From Acidimicrobiaceae bacterium (lineage in GTDB: Bacteria > Actinomycetota > Acidimicrobiia > Acidimicrobiales > RAAP-2), in assembly GCA_003133075.1 (NCBI GenBank), contig PKZN01000040.1:8908-14160 (forward strand): a stretch of 5,253 bases of DNA, written 5' to 3'. Below are positions 1-5,113 of this stretch, one piece after another (the first letter of the stretch is position 1; every line of letters begins with the position of its first letter). The notes beneath the pieces were generated by a model. The model saw only the letters and a program-made list of their open reading frames with translations, was not told where the DNA came from and made no database searches. A program made the position numbers and the translations under genes.

Positions 1-1304
1 ACGACCTCGAAGCAACCGACCAGGCGATTGATCGCGCCGCGCGGGCATTTCCCGCGTGGCGAAAGGTCACGCCGGTCGACCGTTCTCGACTGCTGCGTCG
101 ATTCGCGGACGTCGTCGACGCCCACGTCGAAGAACTCGCCCAGTTAGAGGTCGCCAACGCCGGTCACACCATCTCGAACGCGAGGTGGGAGGCGGGCAAC
201 GTCCGGGACGTCTTGGCGTACTACGCCGGTGCGCCCGAACGCCACGCGGGGCGTCAGATCCCCGTCGCGGGTGGCGTCGACCTCACCTTCTACGAACCAC
301 TCGGCGTCGTGGGCATCATCGTGCCGTGGAACTTCCCGATGCCCATTGCGGCCTGGGGACTCGGACCGGCACTCGCCGCGGGCAACACCGTCGTCATGAA
401 GCCCGCCACGTTCACGCCACTGACCGCGGTGCGCCTGGCCGAACTCGGACTCGAAGCCGGACTCCCCGAAGGAGTCTTCGAAGTCGTCACCGGCGAGGGG
501 GCCCTCGTCGGGAATCGCTTCGTGACCCATCCCGCGGTGCGAAAGGTCTGCTTCACCGGGTCGAACGCCGTTGGTCGATTGATCATGGAAGGTTGCGCTC
601 AGCAGGTGAAGCGAGTGACCTTGGAACTCGGTGGCAAGAGCGCGAACATCATCTTCGCCGACGCCGACCTGGAAAAGGCCGCCGCGAGCGCACCCTACGC
701 GGTGTTTGACAACGCCGGCCAGGACTGCTGTGCGCGCTCTCGCATTCTCGTTGAAGACTCGGCGTACGACCGATTCATGGAACTCTTCGAGCCCGCAGTG
801 AAGGCCGTCAAGGTCCTCGACCCACGCGAGGACGCGAGCGAGATGGGTCCCCTCATCACGGCGGCGCAGCGCGAATCGGTGATGGGCTTTGTCGACGAAG
901 CCGAGGTCGCCTTTCGCGGCAGTGCGCCCGAAGGGCCCGGCTACTGGATGGCGCCCACGGTCTTAGCGACGACCGACACCACGAGTCGCGCCTTTCGCGA
1001 GGAGATCTTCGGTCCCGTCGTTTCGGTGGTGCGATTTCGCGACGAAGCCGACGCGGTCCGACTGGCCAATGAGAGCATCTTTGGCCTCTCGGGTTCCATC
1101 TGGAGTCGCGACATCGGTCGCGCCCTGCGCGTGGCGCGTGGCGTGGAGACCGGCGCGCTCTCGGTGAATTCGAACTCGTCGGTGCGCTACTCAACGCCCT
1201 TTGGTGGCTTCAAGCAGTCCGGACTCGGCCGCGAGCTCGGGCCCGACGCCCTGCTCGGCTTCAGCGAGGAGAAGAACGTGTTCATTGCAACGGAGGACAA
1301 CTAA
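1..1304 (+). CDS. Aldehyde dehydrogenase (NAD(P)-dependent), 5' end cut off by window
   Basis: This gene oxidises an aldehyde to its carboxylate with NAD(P)+ in the cytoplasm. The frame is open from the first complete codon at position 3, giving 434 visible residues; family members are about 480-500, so roughly 45-60 N-terminal residues lie outside the window. All family landmarks are present (numbered from position 3): PWNFP at 108-112 with the oxyanion Asn110, ELGGKS with general base Glu208, GQDCCA with catalytic Cys242, EEIFGP with Glu334, and PFGGFKQSGLGRELG near the end. The 34-residue spacing between Glu208 and Cys242 matches that of human ALDH2. A TTG at 213 could be called as a start, but that would discard part of the coenzyme-binding domain and the reading frame continues upstream. 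The stop overlaps the following SDR start. Such an ALDH next to this SDR resembles mycobacterial aldC (Rv2858c) in a gamma-glutamyl-amine pathway, so a gamma-glutamyl-aminoaldehyde substrate is plausible. The enzyme class is firm; the substrate is inferred. Confidence 0.96.
   Translation, partial: DLEATDQAIDRAARAFPAWRKVTPVDRSRLLRRFADVVDAHVEELAQLEVANAGHTISNARWEAGNVRDVLAYYAGAPERHAGRQIPVAGGVDLTFYEPLGVVGIIVPWNFPMPIAAWGLGPALAAGNTVVMKPATFTPLTAVRLAELGLEAGLPEGVFEVVTGEGALVGNRFVTHPAVRKVCFTGSNAVGRLIMEGCAQQVKRVTLELGGKSANIIFADADLEKAAASAPYAVFDNAGQDCCARSRILVEDSAYDRFMELFEPAVKAVKVLDPREDASEMGPLITAAQRESVMGFVDEAEVAFRGSAPEGPGYWMAPTVLATTDTTSRAFREEIFGPVVSVVRFRDEADAVRLANESIFGLSGSIWSRDIGRALRVARGVETGALSVNSNSSVRYSTPFGGFKQSGLGRELGPDALLGFSEEKNVFIATEDN
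1292..1296 (+). promoter_or_regulatory. Ribosome binding site for the SDR gene, inside the ALDH gene
   Basis: GGAGG lies seven bases before the ATG at 1304 and within the last codons of the aldehyde dehydrogenase. Together with the TAATG stop/start overlap it fixes the SDR start and suggests translational coupling of the two enzymes. Confidence 0.8.
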
Positions 1305-2068
1305 TGGGACGTCTCGACAATAAGGTCGCCATCATCACCGGCGCCGCGAGCGGCATCGGACGCGCGACGGCGCTGCGGTTCGCTGACGAGGGCGCGCGGG
1401 TCGTCGTGGCCGACCTCAACGAAACCGAGGGCGCCGAACTGGCCGAATCGATCAAGGGCACCTTCGTCGCGGTCAACGTCGCCAACGAGGCGAGCGTTAT
1501 CGCGATGTACGAGCGAGTCGTAGAGGTCTACGGTGGCGTGGACATCCTCTTTAACAACGCCGGGATCTCCCCGCCCGATGATGACTCGATCCTCGACACC
1601 GACTTAGACGCCTGGAAACGCGTCCAGGACGTCAACCTCACCTCGGTGTACCTCTGTTGTAAGTACGGCATCCCACTCCTGATCGAACGCGGTGGCGGAT
1701 CGATCATCAACACCGCGTCCTTCGTCGCGGTCATGGGATCTGCGACGTCGCAGATCTCCTACACCGCGTCCAAGGGCGGCGTGCTGGCGATGTCGCGCGA
1801 GCTCGGTGTCCAGTTCGCCCGCCAGGGCGTGCGGGTGAACGCGCTTTGCCCAGGTCCCGTCAACACGCCGCTACTCCAAGAGCTCTTCGCCAAGGACCCC
1901 GAACGCGCGGCGAGACGACTGGTGCACATCCCGGCCGGACGGTTTGCCGAACCCGAGGAGATCGCCGGTGCGGTGCTGTTCCTCGCGAGCGACGACTCGA
2001 CGTACGTGACGGCCTCGACCTTCCTCGTCGATGGCGGCATCCACGGCGCGTACGTGACGCCGCTCTAA
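1304..2068 (+). CDS. Short-chain dehydrogenase/reductase (classical SDR), 3-oxoacyl-ACP-reductase-like
   Basis: This is a complete 254-residue classical SDR, a normal length for a cytoplasmic NAD(P)(H)-dependent oxidoreductase with one Rossmann domain. The coenzyme motif TGAASGIG is at 12-19. Asp37 at the end of the second strand favours NAD(H) over NADP(H). NNAG is at 84-87. The catalytic tetrad is Asn111, Ser139, Tyr153 and Lys157 (YTASK). The PGPVNTP segment at 183-189 and the C-terminal FLVDGGIHGAYVTPL are typical. The start overlaps the aldehyde dehydrogenase stop by one base and has a good GGAGG. Annotation pipelines usually call such proteins 3-oxoacyl-ACP reductase, but the tail and the ALDH partner look more like the SDR beside glutamine-synthetase-like GlnA4 genes in actinobacteria (compare Rv2857c), from recollection rather than a search. 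The pathway would oxidise or reduce a gamma-glutamyl-amine-derived alcohol or aldehyde. Fold and catalytic class are certain; the substrate is not. Confidence 0.96.
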   Translation: MGRLDNKVAIITGAASGIGRATALRFADEGARVVVADLNETEGAELAESIKGTFVAVNVANEASVIAMYERVVEVYGGVDILFNNAGISPPDDDSILDTDLDAWKRVQDVNLTSVYLCCKYGIPLLIERGGGSIINTASFVAVMGSATSQISYTASKGGVLAMSRELGVQFARQGVRVNALCPGPVNTPLLQELFAKDPERAARRLVHIPAGRFAEPEEIAGAVLFLASDDSTYVTASTFLVDGGIHGAYVTPL

Positions 2069-2087
2069 CTTCGGCGTCACGTACGCG
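2047..2087. terminator. Perfect 16-bp hairpin across the SDR stop codon, probable bidirectional terminator
   Basis: Bases 2047-2062 and 2072-2087 are exact reverse complements over 16 pairs, with a 9-base loop (2063-2071) that contains the TAA at 2066-2068. The left arm encodes the last codons of the SDR. No T-run follows on either strand, as is common for actinobacterial terminators. Being symmetric, it could stop transcription from both sides. Confidence 0.72.
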
Positions 2088-2104
2088 ATAGGACGCGCGT
2101 CGGA

Positions 2105-2256
2105 TCAATCGTTGAGAAGCTCGAGCGTCGTCCGGTTTACCTCACGGACCCTCGTATAAGCAGCTTTGGAGGCCCGTGTCGTTCGGCCAGCTTGCTTCAA
2201 TTCTGTGAGTCACTCCGGGGTGATTCGAGGACCACACTTGAGGTCGCCCGGAGTGA
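2105..2256 (-). pseudogene. Possible decayed reading frame facing the SDR, unidentified
   Basis: On the minus strand, 34 codons (2209 down to 2108) run to a TGA at 2107-2105. They read as a protein-like, charged helical C-terminus containing KQAGRTTRASKAAY and ending VNRTTLELLND. Just upstream in the same frame is an in-frame TGA (2212-2210), preceded by a short stretch with LTPGDLKCGPRITPE. That TGA stands where a TGG would keep the frame open. Further upstream there is another in-frame TAG, so nothing intact can start here. Third-position GC is lower than in the neighbouring genes. The end of this frame faces the SDR gene, with the 2047-2087 hairpin between them, as expected for a convergent pair. 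I do not recognise the family, and a chance open stretch remains quite possible. Confidence 0.25.
2210..2256. repeat. 10-bp perfect inverted repeat with nested short stem
   Basis: TCACTCCGGG at 2210-2219 is the exact reverse complement of CCCGGAGTGA at 2247-2256, separated by 27 bases. Inside the loop, GACC (2230-2233) can pair with GGTC (2242-2245). The left arm continues into GTGA, giving the near-palindrome TCAC-TCCGGG-GTGA. It lies just upstream of the recognisable part of the glyoxalase-like remnant, so it could mark a rearrangement boundary or be a leftover regulatory or terminator structure. Confidence 0.5.
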
Positions 2257-2426
2257 GACGGCGCTACGCCAAGATCTCCGCTTTTGATGAGTCATGTCTG
2301 AGTCGACTCGTGAGTCTTGGAGCATCAATCATCGATGAACATCAGTTGGGGAACCATCGATGGACGGTGATGCACGACCCAGAAGGCAATGAGTTCTGCG
2401 TGGCGGCAGCAAGTTTCACCGGTTGA
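2253..2426 (+). pseudogene. Glyoxalase/VOC-superfamily C-terminal remnant
   Basis: Only the C-terminal half of a vicinal-oxygen-chelate (glyoxalase/bleomycin-resistance-like) domain is visible. The recognisable part runs from about 2283 to the TGA at 2424-2426 and includes RLVSLGASIIDEHQ, then HRWTVMHDPEGNEFCV. The phrase DPEGNEF is the hallmark end of these proteins; its Glu is normally a metal ligand. Intact single-domain members are about 115-130 residues, and the N-terminal beta-alpha-beta module is missing. The frame is open only back to a TAA at 2157-2159 and offers only TTG or GTG starts (TTG 2166, GTG 2220, GTG 2253), and its first part shows no resemblance to the family. The start given here is arbitrary. 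I read it as a pseudogene left by deletion. A short expressed protein is less likely, since half a VOC domain should not form the metal site by itself. Confidence 0.6.
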
Positions 2427-2484
2427 GTGCCGACGCCGCTCCCTCAAGGAGCTATGTCCAGGCGAACGATGGGGAGCTGTCGAA

Positions 2485-2514
2485 TTGTCCGCTGCCGGGG
2501 TTCGCGAGTAGTTT
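2485..2514 (+). promoter_or_regulatory. Weak candidate promoter for the 182-aa secreted protein
   Basis: TTGTCC (2485-2490) and TAGTTT (2509-2514) are separated by 18 bases, which would start transcription near 2521 and leave a leader of about 80 bases. Both boxes are imperfect, so this is a suggestion only. The rest of 2427-2602 contains no gene I can support, only a small GCTCC/GGAGC hairpin (2438-2452) just after the VOC remnant. Confidence 0.22.
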
Positions 2515-2587
2515 GAGGCTCTCGTCGCGTTTCACCCTCGATCACAATCCAAGAACTCGACGGGTTCAAGCTGGACGACACTCTGAC

Positions 2588-2593
2588 GGGAGG
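2588..2593 (+). promoter_or_regulatory. Ribosome binding site deciding the start at 2603
   Basis: GGGAGG lies nine bases before ATG 2603. The frame is open upstream to a TTG at 2423, but the ribosome site and the signal peptide that directly follows 2603 argue strongly for the ATG. Confidence 0.8.
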
Positions 2594-2602
2594 ACGACAA
2601 GA

Positions 2603-3151
2603 ATGTTCGCACAAAAAAAGGGAGCCCGGGCGCCACGCTTGTCCAAGGTCGTCACTGCCGCACTTGTTGGGACGTCCCTGCTTAGCGGGGCGTTCCTGCT
2701 CGCACCCTCGGTGGCCGAAGCGAAGACCACGTCAAACATCTTCACCCTTACGGGCGCGCACAGCGGGACGCTCAAGCTGACGTCGTCGTCCCTGAACTGT
2801 CAATGGGGTAAGACCTACAGCGGGAAGGGGTACTTGGTGACCCTCTCGCACATGAAGGGCACCATCTCCGGCGCGGGGTCGGGTGAATGGACCCTGACGG
2901 CCTACGTTCCGAAGAAGGGATCGACCCACGTAGCTAGCGCGAACGTGCACTCGCTCACCGATACTTCGATACAGAGCAACGCGGAACCGATCATCTCTTT
3001 CTATGAGACATCGGGCACCGTTACTTTCCAAGGGTCCACGGGGTCCGTAGACCTCACCCTTGCGTACCACCCCATCGGCAGCTCCACCTACAGCGGGACC
3101 ACCACGATGACCGGGAGTTGGAACTGCCCGAACGGTCTCGATCTGAGCTGA
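2603..3151 (+). CDS. Secreted beta-rich protein with probable disulfide, function unknown
   Basis: A 182-residue exported protein. The start is chosen for its strong GGGAGG and because a Sec signal peptide begins there: a basic n-region (residues 1-15, with KK and three further basic residues), a hydrophobic core (16-35) and a signal peptidase I site after VAEA (40/41). There is no lipobox. The mature part is rich in Ser, Thr and Gly with alternating beta-strand patterns. It has exactly two cysteines, Cys66 in LNCQWG and Cys175 in WNCPNG, near its two ends, which would fit one disulfide closing a beta-barrel or sandwich. Two similar stretches (about 86-103, GTISGAGSGEWTLTAYVP, and 138-157, GTVTFQG then TGSVDLTLAYHP) hint at internal duplication. 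The next gene begins 234 bases downstream, so it is probably transcribed alone. I do not recognise a named family. Candidate roles, such as surface adhesion or ligand binding, are guesses. Confidence 0.85.
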   Translation: MFAQKKGARAPRLSKVVTAALVGTSLLSGAFLLAPSVAEAKTTSNIFTLTGAHSGTLKLTSSSLNCQWGKTYSGKGYLVTLSHMKGTISGAGSGEWTLTAYVPKKGSTHVASANVHSLTDTSIQSNAEPIISFYETSGTVTFQGSTGSVDLTLAYHPIGSSTYSGTTTMTGSWNCPNGLDLS

Positions 3152-3193
3152 GTCGCGGTGGCGCAAGGGCGGTTGGCAAATTCCACACCGCAG

Positions 3194-3210
3194 CGTCGCT
3201 CGACGCGACG
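3194..3210 (+). terminator. Small hairpin downstream of the secreted-protein gene
   Basis: CGTCGC (3194-3199) pairs with GCGACG (3205-3210) around a 5-base loop, 42 bases after the stop codon. A second, looser pairing, GCGGTG (3155-3160) with CACCGC (3186-3191), lies just before it. No T-run follows, so the terminator role is tentative. Confidence 0.3.
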
Positions 3211-3300
3211 GTAATCGCGGTCGTGGTTCACCCAACGTAGGCACCAAACCGCCGCTCGCATGTGTCGGGCCAACCCCTGGTGACCGCTCCACCGATGACC

Positions 3301-3329
3301 TTGACTACTCTGATTGGTCGAGCGATAGA
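3301..3329 (+). promoter_or_regulatory. Candidate promoter for the 102-aa protein
   Basis: TTGACT (3301-3306) matches five of six bases of the -35 consensus. After a 17-base spacer comes GATAGA (3324-3329), a weak -10. A start near 3337 would leave a leader of about 50 bases before ATG 3386. This lies in the gene-free 3152-3385 stretch, which is locally less GC-rich here. Confidence 0.35.
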
Positions 3330-3385
3330 TCCGACACCGATGTATCTCCTCGGGGCGTCTACCCATTTCGAAAATACGAGGTCGA

Positions 3386-3694
3386 ATGACAGTGTTCACT
3401 GGAGTATGGAACGTGACAATTGACACGCTCGTTGGCAAAATTGAGGCGGTCTTCGACATCACGGAGGTAGACGGCACGATTCACGGCATCGCTCGCACCG
3501 ACGCGGAGACGTCCGAGTTTGTTGACGCGGTGGCCACTGGGGACCAACTGACCTGGACGCAAGCCGTCACTACCCCGATGAAACTCACCTTGAAGTTCGA
3601 CGTCACGATCGAGGGCGACACCATGACGGGCACGTCGAAGGCGGGCATCTTCCCCGCCTCGAAGGTCACCGGCACGAGATCGACGGCGAGTTGA
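3386..3694 (+). CDS. Small cytoplasmic beta-rich conserved protein, function unknown
   Basis: A complete 102-residue protein with no signal peptide or membrane segment, so probably cytoplasmic. It consists of regularly alternating beta strands and turns: GVWNVTIDT, then VFDITEVDGTIHGIA, then the core LTWTQAVTTPMKLTLKFDVTIEGDTMTGTSKAG, here split as LTWTQAVTTPMKLTLKF and DVTIEGDTMTGTSKAG, and a final FPASKVTGTR. I recognise this layout (G-x-W start, TPM-x-LT-x-x-F, then GD-x-x-x-GT-x-KAG-x-FP and a final GTR) from small hypothetical proteins of about 100-110 residues in actinobacteria and proteobacteria that look like compact beta-barrels; no function is known to me. The ATG is preceded by GAGG (3378-3381), only four bases away, a rather short spacing, and an in-frame stop at 3326 limits the extension. 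A hairpin follows five bases after the stop, so it is likely monocistronic. Confidence 0.82.
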   Translation: MTVFTGVWNVTIDTLVGKIEAVFDITEVDGTIHGIARTDAETSEFVDAVATGDQLTWTQAVTTPMKLTLKFDVTIEGDTMTGTSKAGIFPASKVTGTRSTAS

Positions 3695-3698
3695 GCAT

Positions 3699-3715
3699 CC
3701 GCGTCCTCGACGCGG
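3699..3715 (+). terminator. Hairpin immediately after the 102-aa gene
   Basis: CCGCGTC (3699-3705) pairs perfectly with GACGCGG (3709-3715) around a 3-base CTC loop. It begins five bases after the TGA and is followed by the pyrimidine-rich TGTCCTTCC. Position and stability fit an intrinsic terminator with a poor U-tract. Confidence 0.45.
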
Positions 3716-3850
3716 TGTCCTTCCATCGTCAGTGTCCCCAGGATTGACGACGGGCCGACGGAGTCGAATCCCTCGCTGCGCTCACCAACTGCAGAAGTCG
3801 ACCGCGTTGCACCAGATGAGTCGGACAGATGGCCCCGCGAACGAAGTTCG

Positions 3851-3856
3851 TACAGT
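3851..3856 (+). promoter_or_regulatory. Candidate -10 box for the 359-aa secreted protein
   Basis: TACAGT fits the TANNNT pattern accepted by actinobacterial housekeeping sigma factors and would start transcription near 3863, about 18 bases before GTG 3881. No convincing -35 box lies at the right distance. Confidence 0.28.
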
Positions 3857-3880
3857 AGTGGTTGAGAAAGCGGGGTTCAC

Positions 3881-4960
3881 GTGCGAAGGCGAAACGTAAG
3901 CGGGAGTGGCGTCGCTTCGATCGTGATGTGCGTCGCGCTCTTGATCACGAGTGGCGGGGCGTACGCCGCCAACGTGTCGCGTTCGAAATCAAGCAAGGAT
4001 GCGACCACCGACATCGACGTCCGCGTCATCACGCAGCAGGGGCTAGCCATTGCGCTCGCCTCTAACGTGCTCCAAAGTCAGGTGACGGTCCTGTTCGACG
4101 CCACGGGCGGGGGCTCAGGGTGTGTCCCATTGAGCACGGGTACGGGGTCCTCGAAAATTCTGCGGAGGGTCGTGTCAGGTGCCGTCACCGGTGCGCTGAT
4201 CTCGATCTACTACGACACGGCCTGTCGGCACCCGTACATTGAGGCCAACGCTCATGTCGTGAGTTCGAACTCTTCCTACGTCATCAACGAGGACGCCGAG
4301 TACCTCGCTACGACGGGTGGCCCGCTCGGCCAACTCCGAGTTGTTGAAGCCGCCGTGAGCACGGCGTCGCGCGTCGTTGTCCACGGCACCGGAACGTTCA
4401 CCCCACACGACGGTGCACCCGTCGTCCATCTCGGTCTCACCTGTGCAATTCCGGCTGGCAATGTTCCGCCACCCTTTCCCTGCGAAGGCGGCATCGCCCA
4501 GACGTTCCCGCAACTCGGCGTGTCGCTGGGCTCCGTCACGCCGATCACGCTCACGTTGAAGGCGGTGGGGAGTGACCAGTACGTCGTCCACTTCGCCTCC
4601 ACGCGCTCAACGATGGTGCGCGCCGCCCCCGGCGCGCTGTCGATCGGAACGACCGCGAACTCGCAACTCCGCGTCACCGGCGACGGTGCCACCTTTACTA
4701 CTGACGCCACCACCGGGACTGCCGGCCGGTTTGCCCTGTTTCCTCCAACGCCGACCGGATGGACGATCACTGATCAAGCGACCCAACTGATCTTCTCCAT
4801 TTCGGTGCTGAACAACGCGAGCCGACAGCTCAATGGATCAGTGACCACGACGTCGGGGAAAGAACTCGCGACGCTCCACGTCGATCGATCGGGAACCGGC
4901 TTCATCACCTACGGCGCAGGTGTGACCGACCCAATCACCGGTTGGATGCTCAGCGGCTGA
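3881..4960 (+). CDS. Secreted protein with four cysteines, function unknown
   Basis: A 359-residue exported protein starting with GTG. An in-frame TGA at 3863-3865 excludes a longer form, and the first residues (MRRRN) give the basic n-region of a signal peptide. The hydrophobic core is about 11-23 and likely cleavage is after AYA (29) or YAA (30). Upstream, GAGAAAGCGGGG offers only a weak ribosome site. The mature chain is dominated by Val, Thr, Ser and Gly in alternating strand patterns. It has four cysteines, all in its first half: Cys81 (GSGCVPLS), Cys115 (DTACRHPY), Cys188 (GLTCAIP) and Cys201 (PFPCEGG), which could form two disulfides. A proline-rich turn, GNVPPPFPC, precedes the last. 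There is no transmembrane segment after the signal, no LPxTG motif and no lipobox, so it is probably released or loosely wall-associated. No catalytic motif is evident and I do not recognise a family. Confidence 0.85.
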   Translation: MRRRNVSGSGVASIVMCVALLITSGGAYAANVSRSKSSKDATTDIDVRVITQQGLAIALASNVLQSQVTVLFDATGGGSGCVPLSTGTGSSKILRRVVSGAVTGALISIYYDTACRHPYIEANAHVVSSNSSYVINEDAEYLATTGGPLGQLRVVEAAVSTASRVVVHGTGTFTPHDGAPVVHLGLTCAIPAGNVPPPFPCEGGIAQTFPQLGVSLGSVTPITLTLKAVGSDQYVVHFASTRSTMVRAAPGALSIGTTANSQLRVTGDGATFTTDATTGTAGRFALFPPTPTGWTITDQATQLIFSISVLNNASRQLNGSVTTTSGKELATLHVDRSGTGFITYGAGVTDPITGWMLSG

Positions 4961-5078
4961 GCGAGGGACGAGCCCTACGGCGAGTGAGCGACGACGGGAA
5001 GGCTTCGGGTCCACGAGGACGACGTTGTCCTGCCGGACGATCCCTCGACCGTGAACGGTATCTCCACACGCTCGAGGA

Positions 5079-5106
5079 CTGACCGTTGAGCGTTCCTCGT
5101 TACTAT
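5079..5106 (+). promoter_or_regulatory. Candidate promoter giving a leaderless transcript of the last gene
   Basis: TACTAT at 5101-5106 fits TANNNT and ends seven bases before ATG 5114, exactly where a -10 box must lie if transcription begins at the start codon. CTGACC at 5079-5084, 16 bases upstream, is a partial -35. The lack of any ribosome binding site in front of the ATG supports a leaderless reading, a common arrangement in actinobacteria. Confidence 0.45.
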
Positions 5107-5113
5107 CGTCACG

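Noticed and set aside
2176..2208. Ten-codon GTG-started mini frame after a GGAGG, near a TATAAG box (2155-2160), possible leader peptide
   Set aside because: The GGAGG lies only three bases before the GTG, there is no regulatory context, and the region is better explained as gene remnants.
2423..2602. Upstream in-frame extension of the 182-aa protein to TTG 2423
   Set aside because: It would bury the signal peptide 60 residues inside the protein and ignore the strong GGGAGG before ATG 2603.
2732..3292. Long minus-strand open frame opposite the secreted-protein gene
   Set aside because: It is an Arg/Gly/Pro-rich mirror of a high-GC coding sequence without family resemblance; the + strand has the signal peptide and ribosome site.
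3088..3366. Minus-strand open frame starting at an ATG at 3366, with a Trp/Arg-rich stretch around ARHMRAAVWCLRWVNHD
   Set aside because: It has no ribosome binding site, runs antisense into the well-supported secreted-protein gene, and ends in residues dictated by that gene's codons. It has no recognisable motif.
3751..3785. tRNA T-loop-like GAGTCGAATCCC
   Set aside because: The flanking bases do not form the five-pair T stem and no acceptor, D or anticodon arms can be drawn around it.
4964..4976. AGGG/CCCT hairpin after the 359-aa gene
   Set aside because: Only four pairs with a five-base loop and no T-run; too weak to call a terminator.
5016..5031. AGGAC/GTCCT hairpin in the 4961-5113 gap
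   Set aside because: Five pairs only, no U-tract, and expected by chance in sequence of this composition.
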